Below are positions 1 through 8,775 of a DNA stretch of 64,000 nucleotides, in pieces (the first letter of the stretch is position 1; the number at the start of each line of letters is the position of its first letter). The notes beneath the pieces are model-generated. The model had not been told where the DNA came from and made no database searches. It saw only the letters and a program-made list of their open reading frames with translations. The DNA comes from Anaerolineales bacterium (GTDB lineage: Bacteria > Chloroflexota > Anaerolineae > 4572-78 > J111): positions 1,054,001-1,118,000 of the forward strand of contig JABTUW010000004.1 in NCBI GenBank assembly GCA_015075185.1, written 5' to 3'. The translations under genes were made by a program, and so were the position numbers.

Positions 1-867
1 GTGCCGGGTTTGGCCAAGACGATGGCAATCAAGACCCTGGCGGAAGCAATTGGCGGCGAGTTCAAGCGCATCCAGTTCACGCCCGATCTGGTCCCCGCCG
101 ATTTGATCGGCACGCGCATCTACAATCAAAAGACAGGCGAATTCAATACCTCGCTCGGCCCGGTCTTTACCAACCTCCTGCTGGCGGATGAAATCAACCG
201 CGCCCCGGCCAAGGTCCAAAGTGCGCTGCTCGAAGTGATGCAAGAGCGGCAGGTAACGATTGGGCGCGAAACCTTCAAGGTGCCGCATCCTTTCCTGGTG
301 CTGGCGACCCAGAATCCAATCGAGACCGAAGGCACCTATGCCTTACCCGAAGCGCAGGTGGACCGTTTTATGCTCAAGGTGCTGGTCGGTTATCCCAGCG
401 CAACGGAAGAATTTGTTATCGTCGAACGCATGACGGGCATGCTCCAGGCCGTACAAAAGGTGCTGACCACCGAGCAACTGGTGGAGTTACAGCAAGAGGC
501 CGATAAAGTTTACGTGGATCCGGCGCTTATCGAGTATGCCGTCCGTATGGTGACCGCTACCCGAACGCCGAAAGATGTCGGCTTGAAAGAACTGCAACCC
601 TACATTATGTTCGGCGCCAGTCCGCGCGCTTCGATCAACCTGATCCTCACGGCGCGGGCGCTGGCCTTTGTGCGTGGGCGGACTTATGCGCTGCCGCAGG
701 ACGTGCTGGATATGGCGCTCGACGTGATGCGGCACCGCATGGTGCTGTCGTACGAGGCGCTCTCGGACAATGTGAGCGCCGATGATCTATTGAAAAAGAT
801 TCTCGATCGTATTCCTATCCCGGTGGTGCCGTTGCATGAGCATGTCAATCTCCGCGTCAACGCCTGA
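1..867 (+). CDS. MoxR-family AAA+ ATPase (5' partial)
   Basis: MoxR ATPase, cut at its N-terminus by the window start: the first residues (VPGLAKT) are the middle of the Walker A loop GxPGxAKT, so roughly 40-50 residues are missing. Visible downstream are the Walker B LLLADEINRAP, the sensor region ATQNPIETEGTYALPEAQVDRF and a C-terminal lid domain. MoxR proteins are chaperone-like ATPases that act with VWA-domain partners. Here the partners follow directly: DUF58 overlaps by 32 bases, then two VWA membrane proteins, the classic MoxR-DUF58-VWA order. The true start lies outside the window. Confidence 0.93.
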   Translation: MPGLAKTMAIKTLAEAIGGEFKRIQFTPDLVPADLIGTRIYNQKTGEFNTSLGPVFTNLLLADEINRAPAKVQSALLEVMQERQVTIGRETFKVPHPFLVLATQNPIETEGTYALPEAQVDRFMLKVLVGYPSATEEFVIVERMTGMLQAVQKVLTTEQLVELQQEADKVYVDPALIEYAVRMVTATRTPKDVGLKELQPYIMFGASPRASINLILTARALAFVRGRTYALPQDVLDMALDVMRHRMVLSYEALSDNVSADDLLKKILDRIPIPVVPLHEHVNLRVNA

Positions 868-1735
868 ACGTATCCTGCAGCGCCTCGACTGGCAGGTTAT
901 CCGCCGGCTGGACGGCCTGCTGCAAGGCGATTATCGCACGCTGTTTTACGGCTATGGGGTGGATTTTGCCGATCTGCGCGAATACCAGCCCGAAGACGAT
1001 ATTCGCTACATAGATTGGAATGTGACCGCGCGGCTGAATACTCCCTATGTCCGGCAGTACATGGAAGACCGGGAAATCACCGGCTGGTTTTTGCTGGACC
1101 TGAGTCCCTCTATGGACTTTGGCCCGGTGCAAACGCTCAAGCGGACGGTGCTGATTGATTTCGTCACCACGATTGCCCGACTGCTCACGCGCCACGGCAA
1201 TCGTATCGGAGCAATCTTCTACGGCAGCCGTGTTGAGCGGACAATTCCCGCCAGCGGTGGGAAGCTCCAGGTTCTGCGCCTGGTCAACGACCTGCTCAAG
1301 CAGCCGCCTTTACGACAAACAGCCTTTACCAACTTGAAGCCGCTGCTCGAAGCCGGGCTGCACGCCATTAAAAAGCGCTCTTTGATCTTCATCATCTCGG
1401 ATTTTATCAGCGAGCCGGGGTGGGAGCGGCCGTTGAAGTTACTCAACCAACGGCACGAAGTCCTAGCTGTCCGCTTGTGGGACCCGCGCGAGGTAGAACT
1501 GCCGGATATGGGGCCGATCATTATGGAGGATGCGGAGACAGGCGAGCAGCTCTATGTAGACACGCACGATCGGAGATTCCGCCAGCGGTTTCAAGAGGCG
1601 GCGCGGCGGCGCGAAGCAGCCTTGAATGAAGCATTTAAACATGCCGGAGTGGAGGCGCTGTCCCTCTCGACCGAAGAAGACCTGGTCAAGGCCATCGTGC
1701 GCTTTGCCTCGCTGCGACGGCAACGCCGGAGATAA
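836..1735 (+). CDS. DUF58 domain protein (vestigial VWA)
   Basis: A 299-residue cytosolic protein with the DUF58 signature: YGVDFADLREYQPEDDIRYIDW near residues 40-61, followed by the VWA-like strand LLDLSPSMDFG. The DxSxS-like site is DLSPS, so a MIDAS-type fold is likely. Its start overlaps the moxR end by 32 bases, which suggests translational coupling. The family always accompanies MoxR ATPases, but its biochemical role is not established. A start at the second ATG (842) would remove only two residues. Confidence 0.9.
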   Translation: MSMSISASTPERILQRLDWQVIRRLDGLLQGDYRTLFYGYGVDFADLREYQPEDDIRYIDWNVTARLNTPYVRQYMEDREITGWFLLDLSPSMDFGPVQTLKRTVLIDFVTTIARLLTRHGNRIGAIFYGSRVERTIPASGGKLQVLRLVNDLLKQPPLRQTAFTNLKPLLEAGLHAIKKRSLIFIISDFISEPGWERPLKLLNQRHEVLAVRLWDPREVELPDMGPIIMEDAETGEQLYVDTHDRRFRQRFQEAARRREAALNEAFKHAGVEALSLSTEEDLVKAIVRFASLRRQRRR

Positions 1736-1747
1736 GTGGATTTATCC

Positions 1748-2755
1748 ATGTCATTCATTTGGCCCACGATGCTTTTATTATTGTTGCTGGTTCCGCTGTT
1801 CGTCTGGTTGTACCTACGGATGCAGCAGCGGCGGCGGCGCTTTGCCGCCAGTTTCGGGACGCTTGGACTTGTACAAGAGGCCGCGGGACGTAAGCTGGGC
1901 AGCCGTCACCATATTCCTCCGGCCTTCTTTTTGGCCGGTCTGACCATCCTGCTGCTGGCCATGGCCCGCCCGCAAACGGTTGTCAGTCTGCCCCGGGTAG
2001 AAGGCACGGTTATCCTTGCCTTTGATGTTTCCGGCAGCATGGCCGCGGACGATTTGAAACCGACCCGGATGGAAGCAGCCAAAGCTGCCGCGCTGGAGTT
2101 TGTGCAGCATCAACCCACCAGCGTGCAAATAGGGATTGTCGCCTTCAGCGATGGCGGCTTTACCGTACAACCACCGACCAACGACCAGGATTCTATCCTG
2201 GCCACAATCAATCGCTTGACGCCGCAGCGCGGCACGTCGCTGGGGCAGGGTATTCTGGTTTCACTGAACACGATTGCCGGAGACGTTGAGCCAACTCCAT
2301 CTCTAGACAATAGCCAGACGCCAGCACCCACAATTACGCCGACGCCCCTGCCGGAAGGAACCTATACCTCTGCCGTCATTGTCCTGCTGACCGATGGTGA
2401 GAACAACCAGGCTCCCGATCCGCTGGAAGCGGCGCAGCTAGCCTCAGACCGCGGGGTGCGCATCTACCCCGTTGGTATTGGCAGCACAACAGGGACACTC
2501 CTCAAGGTGGAAGGCTTCACCGTTCACACCCGGCTCGACGAGGCGATGCTGCAACAAGTTGCCCGGCTCACCGACGGCGCCTATTACAACGCCGAGAATG
2601 AAGAAGAACTGCGCGCCATTTACCAAAACCTCGACCCCCAGTTTGTCATCAAAGAGGAAAAGATGGAGGTGACTTCTATTTTTGCCGGCGCGGGTATCCT
2701 CGTCCTGCTGATTGGCGGCACATTTTCGCTCCTGTGGTTCAGCCGTGTGCCGTAA
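1748..2755 (+). CDS. VWA-domain membrane protein (BatA-like)
   Basis: A membrane protein of about 335 residues: an N-terminal transmembrane helix (SFIWPTMLLLLLLVP), an arginine-rich RRRRRF turn, a second helix, then a VWA domain with the metal-binding site DVSGSMAADD, a Thr loop and LLTDGENN, and a C-terminal transmembrane helix. An upstream in-frame GTG exists at 1736. ATG 1748 is preferred because the protein then aligns from residue one with the paralogue that follows (MNLLWPGFLLLL). It belongs to the MoxR-DUF58-VWA set; BatA/BatB-type proteins are linked to envelope stress and aerotolerance in other bacteria. No TPR (BatC) or BatD partner is present downstream. Confidence 0.88.
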   Translation: MSFIWPTMLLLLLLVPLFVWLYLRMQQRRRRFAASFGTLGLVQEAAGRKLGSRHHIPPAFFLAGLTILLLAMARPQTVVSLPRVEGTVILAFDVSGSMAADDLKPTRMEAAKAAALEFVQHQPTSVQIGIVAFSDGGFTVQPPTNDQDSILATINRLTPQRGTSLGQGILVSLNTIAGDVEPTPSLDNSQTPAPTITPTPLPEGTYTSAVIVLLTDGENNQAPDPLEAAQLASDRGVRIYPVGIGSTTGTLLKVEGFTVHTRLDEAMLQQVARLTDGAYYNAENEEELRAIYQNLDPQFVIKEEKMEVTSIFAGAGILVLLIGGTFSLLWFSRVP

Positions 2756-2768
2756 TTGGAGGTAGTCA

Positions 2769-3836
2769 ATGAACTTGCTTTGGCCCGGATTCCTGCTCCT
2801 GCTGGGTTTAATCCCGTTGATTGTCGCGGCGTATATTTGGATGCTGCGCCGGCGGCGACGTTTTGCGGTGCGCTACTCCAGCCTGGCTCTGGTGCGCGAG
2901 GCGCTACCGTCCCAATCACTCTGGCGGCGCCATCTGCCGTTTGCCCTGTTCCTCCTGGCGCTGATCAGCCTGGTAATTGCCCTGGGGCGCCCGGTGACCA
3001 GCGTGAGCGTACCCAGCGGCCGGGCGACGATCATTCTGGCTCTGGATGTCTCCCGGAGCATGTGCGCGACCGATATTCCGCCCAATCGCCTAGTGGTGGC
3101 CAAAGAGGCGGCCCTGTCTTTCATCCAAAGCCAACAATCCAACACCCAGATCGGCATCGTCGCCTTCGCCGGTTTCGCGGAATTGATCCAACCGCCGACG
3201 GCAGATCAGGAAGTGCTGCAAGAGGCGGTCGAAGGGCTGGACACCGCCCGCCGGACGGCGATTGGCACTGCCATCCTTAAGTCACTGGACGCGATTGCTG
3301 AAATTAACAAGAGCGTTGCTCCCAGCGTCACCGGCACCTCGTCCGGGGTCGAGCCAACACCTGTACCAAAAGGGATGTATGTGCCGGACGTCATTGTCTT
3401 ACTTACCGATGGGGCGAGCAATGCCGGCATATTGCCCTTGGAGGCCGCACAGCAAGCTGTTGACCGCGGCATTAGAGTTTACACGATTGGGTTTGGCACC
3501 GCGAATGGGTCAGAGTCGCTTCCTTTTTGCGGCCGGGGCTTTCAGGGGAGCAACCTCTTCGGGGGCGGCCAACAATCCGGCGGAGGCTTTGGATTTGGCG
3601 GCGGGTTTCGCCGGGGGATTGATGAGGACACCTTAAAGGAAGTTGCCGATATGACCGGGGGAACCTATTACTCGGCTGAGAGCGCGGGCGAACTTCAGGA
3701 TGTCTTCAACGAACTCCCGACTTACTTATTTACCAAGCGCGAAATCACGGAAATCAGTATTATCTTCACGGCTTTTGGCGCACTCCTGGCTGCGCTGGCA
3801 ATTGCCCTTTCGCTGATCTGGCACCCACTGCCCTGA
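2769..3836 (+). CDS. VWA-domain membrane protein (BatB-like)
   Basis: A 355-residue tandem paralogue of the preceding VWA gene, with a strong GGAGG five bases before its ATG. Topology is the same: two N-terminal helices, RRRRRF turn, VWA domain with MIDAS DVSRSMCATD and LLTDGASN, and a final helix near the C-terminus. It differs by a Gly/Phe-rich insertion around residues 255-280 (GGGQQSGGGFGFGGGF). It is the last gene of the MoxR cluster; convergent tRNA-Cys follows. The paralogue pair probably forms a heteromeric membrane complex remodelled by MoxR (inference from the family). Confidence 0.88.
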   Translation: MNLLWPGFLLLLGLIPLIVAAYIWMLRRRRRFAVRYSSLALVREALPSQSLWRRHLPFALFLLALISLVIALGRPVTSVSVPSGRATIILALDVSRSMCATDIPPNRLVVAKEAALSFIQSQQSNTQIGIVAFAGFAELIQPPTADQEVLQEAVEGLDTARRTAIGTAILKSLDAIAEINKSVAPSVTGTSSGVEPTPVPKGMYVPDVIVLLTDGASNAGILPLEAAQQAVDRGIRVYTIGFGTANGSESLPFCGRGFQGSNLFGGGQQSGGGFGFGGGFRRGIDEDTLKEVADMTGGTYYSAESAGELQDVFNELPTYLFTKREITEISIIFTAFGALLAALAIALSLIWHPLP

Positions 3837-3936
3837 CAGCCTGGGCTGGGTCAAGCTGGATAGAACGAAAGGCTCAAAAAGTTACCCCGCTTATTTTTCA
3901 ACTGACCTTCTGGTTACAATTTTTGCCGTATAATCA

Positions 3937-3961
3937 AAGAGCCGAGTTAAACTCGGCTCTT
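3937..3961 (-). terminator. Hairpin terminator downstream of tRNA-Cys
   Basis: Perfect inverted repeat AAGAGCCGAG / CTCGGCTCTT around a five-base TTAAA loop, immediately 3' of the tRNA on the minus strand and followed there by TTTGATTAT. This is the expected place and shape for an intrinsic terminator of the tRNA transcript. On the plus strand there is no T tract, so it is unlikely to end the VWA operon. Confidence 0.7.
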
Positions 3962-3963
3962 AA

Positions 3964-4035
<72 letters not shown>

Positions 4036-4282
4036 ATAAACACGGTGAATTAGAGTAGGTAAGAAAGCTAGCAAACGAACAAGCGGACAAACGAATGAAC
4101 GAGCGAGCGAGTTCTTTGCTTAACTACTCTCTCTAAATTGTGGAATTATTTTACCATCAGTTTTTCAAGTCGTCAATTAATGTATTAATGTCTGTGCTTT
4201 CGCTTGAACCTAGTCACCCCTTAAACCGGCCAAACTCAAAGAAGACCCCAGGCGGTCATCATGGCCAGCTTTAAGTGGATCA

Positions 4283-4673
4283 GTGAAGAGAACAAACTCC
4301 CGCCCCAAAAATCACTTTATTCATCAGTCTCCGCGCCAGCATTCGGTGCATCCGGCGCTGGCTCACGAGCTGCACGACGGGGCCGTGCAGCAGCTCCTGG
4401 GTATCGACTACCAACTGGCCGACAGCGAGCAGCAGGCGCAGGCGGAGGATTACTGTAAGGATGAGGCGCCCGAGACTGTCGTCCAGGCGATTCATAAGAC
4501 GGCCTGTTTTCATTAAACGTTGGCAGTCTCTGTATCTGTGTGGTAAATGGGAGGGTGCGATCAATTTTGTTGGTCAACCGGGTAGAGGTTCCAATGTAAC
4601 TTTATTTCATAGTGAAAGTATCATAAACTATGCGCCAAGCAAAGCGTGTGATGTTTGTGCCGAAAAAGAATGA
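4283..4673 (+). pseudogene. Decayed HisKA_3 (NarL-partner) histidine kinase
   Basis: Two fragments in different frames resemble the ends of a LiaS/NarX-type sensor kinase. Frame one (4283-4516) holds the dimerisation/phosphoacceptor box LAHELHDGAVQQLLGIDYQLA. A second frame (4461-4673) holds the tail of an ATPase domain, GQPGRGSNVTLF, which normally reads like 'PGxGTxV'. The middle of the ATPase domain (N and G1 boxes) is missing. This is a remnant with an internal deletion and frameshift. No intact partner response regulator lies beside it. Confidence 0.6.
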
Positions 4674-4741
4674 CATCCATCAGTCCTAAAGGTGGCATCT
4701 GCCACTTCTATGGCCCTCTGTTCTTCTAATGAGCCGGGCTA

Positions 4742-5851
4742 TTAGACACCTGAGTGCGGGAAATGCAGCAGCGTCACTCCCTCCTTGCGCAGGGAGAGAG
4801 TAATTTCTTTGCCAGGCCGCAATGACAGCGGCGTGTAGGCGTAAGTTGGAAAGGTGACTTCGAGGTCATGCCCATTGGGGAGGGAGACAATTAACGTCTG
4901 GAAATTTGAATTGAGGCGGCGACTCACAATCCGGCCCACTACCTGGTTGTGGCGCACCGGACTCATCAGGGGACGGTCGGGGTAGAGGATTTTAATATCT
5001 TCGGGCCGGATGTAGGCTCTGACCTTCTGGCCGATAGCAGCCGGTTGCAGGGGGGCCTCCAAGCGCAGCCCATCCCAATCGAGGGTTAGCCCGGCGGGAG
5101 TCACATCCACAACTTGTGCGGGAAAGATGTTGGGGATGCCCAATATCTCCAGCACTTTATCACTGGCCGGCTGGCGAAATACCGCCTCGATGGGTCCTAC
5201 CTGCTCCACGCGGCCCTCGCGCATTACCGCCAGCCGGTCGCCAATGGCAAAGGCATCATCCAAACTGTGGGTCACGTAGACCACGATCAAGCCTAAATCT
5301 ACTTGCAGCGCCCGCAAATCCTGCTGCAAGCGTTCCCGGATGGCGACATCCAGCGCCGAGAAGGGCTCATCGAGCAGCAGCATTTTGGGCTCGGCGGCCA
5401 GTGCCCGGGCAATAGCCACCCGCTGCTGTTGGCCGCCCGACATTTCCCGGGGGTAATGTTGAGCCACGTGGGTCAGCTTCATTCGCTCCAGCAAAGTCAG
5501 GGCGCGCGGGCGCGCATCAGGCTGCCGCCACAGGGCATACGCCACGTTTTCCAGGGCGGTCAGATGGGGAAAGAGAGCATAATGTTGAAAAACGTAGCCG
5601 ACCCGGCGTTTGTGGGCCGGTACGTTCAGCGAGTCTCCGGGCCGGCGCCGGCGAAAAAACGGCGCGCCATCCAGCCAAATTTCCCCGGCGTCGGGGGTAA
5701 CCAGACCGGCAATAGCGTTGAGGGTCTGGGTTTTGCCGGCCCCCGACGGGCCAAACAGCACCAGAATCTCCGTGCTCACATCCAGTTGAACCCGAAGATC
5801 AAAGTGGGGCAGTCGTGTTTCGATGTCTACGTGCAGGCGGATTGGATTCAT
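4742..5851 (-). CDS. modC: Molybdate ABC transporter ATPase ModC
   Basis: A 369-residue ATP-binding subunit: Walker A GPSGAGKTQ, Q loop VFQHYALFPHL, signature MSGGQQQR, Walker B LLLDEPFSALD and the His switch VTHS, then a C-terminal TOBE-type region (about residues 240-369) that binds oxyanion in ModC proteins. It overlaps modB by 53 bases and closes the padR-modABC operon. Molybdate is inferred from the neighbouring ModA; sulfate or tungstate relatives share the same ATPase architecture, so the substrate is not proven by this subunit alone. Confidence 0.9.
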   Translation of the reverse strand: MNPIRLHVDIETRLPHFDLRVQLDVSTEILVLFGPSGAGKTQTLNAIAGLVTPDAGEIWLDGAPFFRRRRPGDSLNVPAHKRRVGYVFQHYALFPHLTALENVAYALWRQPDARPRALTLLERMKLTHVAQHYPREMSGGQQQRVAIARALAAEPKMLLLDEPFSALDVAIRERLQQDLRALQVDLGLIVVYVTHSLDDAFAIGDRLAVMREGRVEQVGPIEAVFRQPASDKVLEILGIPNIFPAQVVDVTPAGLTLDWDGLRLEAPLQPAAIGQKVRAYIRPEDIKILYPDRPLMSPVRHNQVVGRIVSRRLNSNFQTLIVSLPNGHDLEVTFPTYAYTPLSLRPGKEITLSLRKEGVTLLHFPHSGV

Positions 5852-6524
5852 CGCTGATTGTTTCGGCAGGGCTGACGGGGCGGTGGCCTTTCAATTCAAG
5901 CTGGCGCGCCCACCACAGGCTGAGAAAGGCCAGGGTGGTCATCAGCAAAACCATTTGATTAGCCAGGTCATAGTGGCGGCTTTGGACCGCATCATAGATA
6001 GCCAGGGGTAACGTTTGGGTGCGGCCAGGGATATTGCCCGCCACCATCAAGGTTGCTCCAAACTCACCCAGGGCTCGAGCCGATCCCAAAATCAAGCCAG
6101 TCAGAATACCGCGCCGGGCCAGTGGGAGGGTCACCCGCCACAACACTTCCGGCTCCGACGAACCCAGGGTGCGGGCAGCGTTCTCCAGGGCCGGGTCTAC
6201 AGCGGCGATGGCCGCTCGCGCCGCCTGGACCATCAGCGGCAGCCCGACGACGGCTGAGGCAATCGCCGCCGCCGGCCAGGTAAAGAGCAGGCTAAGACCC
6301 AGCCATTCAACCAGGGGACTCCCTCGCCCCAAGGCTAACAACAAGTAATAACCAATGACGCTTGGCGGCAGCACCAACGGTAAATTGATCGCCGTTTCCA
6401 GAATGACCTGGCCGGAGAAATGATAACGAGCCAGGATCAAGGCCAGGGCCAGCCCGACGACAAAAAGAGTAACTGTAGCCACAAGGGTAACTTGCAGCGA
6501 AAGAAAAAAAGGAGGCCAGATCAT
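5799..6524 (-). CDS. modB: Molybdate ABC transporter permease ModB
   Basis: A 241-residue inner-membrane permease with five to six predicted helices and the EAA loop region (AIAAVDPALENAARTLGSSEPEVLWRV) that docks on the ATPase, including the conserved G-x-x-P-rich end LPLARRGIL. The first helix starts at residue 7. Its ATG overlaps the modA stop (ATGA, 6521-6524), and its last 53 bases overlap modC, so translation of the three genes is probably coupled. The hydrophilic C-terminal tail of about 20 residues is encoded entirely in that overlap. Confidence 0.92.
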   Translation of the reverse strand: MIWPPFFLSLQVTLVATVTLFVVGLALALILARYHFSGQVILETAINLPLVLPPSVIGYYLLLALGRGSPLVEWLGLSLLFTWPAAAIASAVVGLPLMVQAARAAIAAVDPALENAARTLGSSEPEVLWRVTLPLARRGILTGLILGSARALGEFGATLMVAGNIPGRTQTLPLAIYDAVQSRHYDLANQMVLLMTTLAFLSLWWARQLELKGHRPVSPAETISDESNPPARRHRNTTAPL

Positions 6525-7318
6525 TTTGCCGTGATTGGCTCCTCACCCGGCAGGATAAAGCCATACTTGCGCATTACAGACCGTCCTTGCGGGCCGTTGA
6601 TAAACGTGGCAAATTGCCGCGCTTGCGACTCCAGTTGGGTGCGCGTAATAACCGCCAGCGCCTGGTCGAGCGGCTGGTGTAACGCCTCCGGCAGCAGCAC
6701 GTAACGGCCCTTGCTCTGGGTGCTGAGCGATAGGGCCACGATGGCCGCATCAACGTTGCCGGTCTCGGCATATTGCAGCGTCTGGGCTACATTTTCACCA
6801 AAAACCAACTTGGGTTCCACATGTTGCCAGATACCCGCCGCTTGCAGGGCTTCACGAGCGGCAATACCGTAGGGGGCGTGCTCAGGGTTAGCGATGGCCA
6901 CGCGCTTCACCTCCGCTTTGGCCAGGTCTTCGATCCGCTCGATCTTTAGCGGGCTATCGGCGCGAGTCCAGAGGGTAATCCGCCCGCGGGCGTACAAGGC
7001 TTTGGTATCAGGGATAGTCAAGCCTTGCTGCTCCAATTCGTCCACAAAGGAGACATTGGCCGCAGCGAAAACATCTACTGGCGCTCCCTGTTCAATCTGC
7101 TGTGCCAGTTGACCGGTTGAGCCAAAATTAAAGGTCACTTTTGTACCCGTTTCTTGTTCAAACAACCGGCCGATCTCCTGAAAAGCCGGGGTGAGATCAG
7201 CCGCAGCCGAAACGGTCAAAGTTGCCGGCTGTTGGGAGCCGGGACCCAGGCCGTCACTGCAAGATACCAGAAACCCGGATAAGCAGAACCACAGTAGCAG
7301 CAATTGGATGCGCTGCAT
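6521..7318 (-). CDS. modA: Molybdate-binding lipoprotein ModA
   Basis: Substrate-binding protein of the ModA family. The chosen ATG (7318) gives a classic lipoprotein signal, MQRIQLLLLWFCLSGFLVSC, with Cys20 as the lipid anchor. Ligand-site sequences follow: LTVSAAADLTPAFQEIG, NFGSTGQLAQQIEQGAPVDVFAAA and YGIAAREALQ, all typical of oxyanion binders. A longer reading from 7378 would overlap padR and hide the signal peptide, so it is rejected. It sits five bases after the padR stop. Lipidation fits retention on the outer face of the cytoplasmic membrane. Confidence 0.92.
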   Translation of the reverse strand: MQRIQLLLLWFCLSGFLVSCSDGLGPGSQQPATLTVSAAADLTPAFQEIGRLFEQETGTKVTFNFGSTGQLAQQIEQGAPVDVFAAANVSFVDELEQQGLTIPDTKALYARGRITLWTRADSPLKIERIEDLAKAEVKRVAIANPEHAPYGIAAREALQAAGIWQHVEPKLVFGENVAQTLQYAETGNVDAAIVALSLSTQSKGRYVLLPEALHQPLDQALAVITRTQLESQARQFATFINGPQGRSVMRKYGFILPGEEPITAK

Positions 7319-7323
7319 AGACC

Positions 7324-7896
7324 TTAACCCCCTTCCGGCGTCATGGTTTGGCTGGTGTTGATCATTACCCGCTCGCATTGATCGAGCCAGGCCAGCATGG
7401 CCTCGATCTGGCCCAAGCGAAACTGATGCACCAGCCAGTCGAAAGCAGGCATGTCCGGAAGCATTTCAGCCTCCTGTTGCTGACTCAGCAGCCAGCTACG
7501 GCAGGCGGCTCGCTGGCGCTCAATGAGGCTCAGGGCCACAGGTGGCCCTTCAAGCTGAGCAAAGTAAAGCTTAGCCAAAAAATCCAGTCGCAGAGTGCGT
7601 CCCTGTTGGACCGGTTGCTGGATCCAGTTCAAAAACGCCTCACGCCCGGTTTCCGTCAGGGCAAACAGTTTGCGGGGTGGGCGAGCATCCTGATACTCAA
7701 TCGTTGTGGTTACGTAATCCTCATTCTCCAGTTTAGCCAGCAAGGCATAGAGTTGACTTTGTTTCAGCCGCCACACCAGGCCCAGGCCGGTGGGGTCGGA
7801 AAGCTGCTGATGAATTTCATAGCCGTGCCTGGGCCGCTGGCGCAAGAAGCCCAGTAAGGCGTGTTCGGTAGCCAGAGGCAAATTAACTCGACTCAT
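7324..7896 (-). CDS. PadR-family transcriptional regulator
   Basis: A 190-residue PadR regulator: N-terminal winged helix (ATEHALLGFLRQRPRHGYEIHQQL, then WRLKQSQLYALLAKLENEDYV) and a C-terminal helical dimerisation region rich in Gln and Leu (Vir_act_alpha_C-like). It is the first gene of the modABC operon, five bases before modA. By position it probably controls the operon and itself. Usual molybdate regulation uses ModE, so a PadR partner is less common. The effector is unknown. Confidence 0.88.
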   Translation of the reverse strand: MSRVNLPLATEHALLGFLRQRPRHGYEIHQQLSDPTGLGLVWRLKQSQLYALLAKLENEDYVTTTIEYQDARPPRKLFALTETGREAFLNWIQQPVQQGRTLRLDFLAKLYFAQLEGPPVALSLIERQRAACRSWLLSQQQEAEMLPDMPAFDWLVHQFRLGQIEAMLAWLDQCERVMINTSQTMTPEGG

Positions 7897-7939
7897 AGTT
7901 CACTATTTAAGTATTCAATAAATGACTAAATTCGCCACT

Positions 7940-7967
7940 ATTATAACAGGGGGGTATCCCTTGTCAA
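7940..7967 (-). promoter_or_regulatory. Consensus sigma-70 promoter of padR-modABC
   Basis: On the minus strand, TTGACA (7967-7962) and TATAAT (7945-7940) are separated by 16 bases, both perfect matches to the housekeeping consensus. The -10 ends about 44 bases before the padR ATG. An inverted repeat, TTGTCA-8-TGACAA at 7961-7980, overlaps the -35 and is a plausible operator. Repression by PadR at this site is inference. Confidence 0.75.
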
Positions 7968-8030
7968 GTAGTAATGACAAGGGTAGGGTTCTGACGGGTC
8001 AAAAATTAGGCAGAATGGCAAAAATCCTTG

Positions 8031-8774
8031 TTAATGGCTTGGCGACATCGTCTTATTGAAACGTCGCAATAGAAGGAACAGCAGCAATAATTGATAGAGT
8101 AGCCCAATCACCACATAGAACACATAGCCTGGCGTATCAGCGTACAACAGCCAAAATATTTTGACCGGCCAATAGAGCGGAACCAAGCCAAAAACCCACT
8201 GCCAGGGGGGTGGAACAAAGTAAGCCATCAGCGGTGGTATCAAAAGGACGCCCAATGCCTTGGTCAGCGCGAAGCCTTGCACTTTGTTGGCCGCAAAGGC
8301 CGCCAGCGTCAGGGCGTAAAAAGGGGCCAAAGGGGCCGCACTCAACGCAGCCAGGAGCAGGGATGCCAAGCTAATCTCGACCAGGCCGGCCAGAGGAAAG
8401 ATAAGGAGGGTTACGACCAGACTCAGGAGGATGGGCAGGCTCAGGCGATAGACCATGTAGCCGTTCAGGGTCAGCGGTGTGACCTGTAAGGCTGTTAGTG
8501 TTTGATCATCACGTTGGTCGAGTAGTAAAAAACCGATGACCATCCCGGCCAGCATGGGGGTCATCAACAAAACAAAGCTCATCAGCAGCGGATAGTAAGG
8601 GGTCAGATCGAACTGGAACTGCACCATCAGGCGAATGGTAAGCAGAGGCGCCCCCCAGCGAATTAGCCCGGCCAGCAGGAGGGGATAGAAAACCAGCCAG
8701 CGTAGCAAGGGATCACGGCTAATATTTTTGGCGTCAATGGGGCCAAGAGCCTGTAATACTCGCATCGTCTTCAT
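8031..8774 (-). CDS. ABC-2 type exporter permease subunit
   Basis: A membrane protein of about 247 residues with six predicted helices, last gene of a three-gene ABC exporter. The start MKTMRVLQALGP (8774) is preferred: it lies one base after the preceding stop and is served by GAAGGAG; the longer reading from 8873 overlaps the neighbour and adds a non-membrane leader. Helices include WLVFYPLLLAGLIRW, YYPLLMSFVLLMTPMLAGMVIGFLLL and a Leu-rich final helix. The gene arrangement resembles the Rv2686c-Rv2687c-Rv2688c type drug exporters; the substrate cannot be read from sequence. Confidence 0.8.
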   Translation of the reverse strand: MKTMRVLQALGPIDAKNISRDPLLRWLVFYPLLLAGLIRWGAPLLTIRLMVQFQFDLTPYYPLLMSFVLLMTPMLAGMVIGFLLLDQRDDQTLTALQVTPLTLNGYMVYRLSLPILLSLVVTLLIFPLAGLVEISLASLLLAALSAAPLAPFYALTLAAFAANKVQGFALTKALGVLLIPPLMAYFVPPPWQWVFGLVPLYWPVKIFWLLYADTPGYVFYVVIGLLYQLLLLFLLLRRFNKTMSPSH

Positions 8775-8775
8775 T

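Noticed and set aside
4061..4125. ACGAAC/GAGCGAGC quasi-repeats upstream of tRNA-Cys
   Set aside because: Units are irregular in length and sequence; no clear period or pairing partner.
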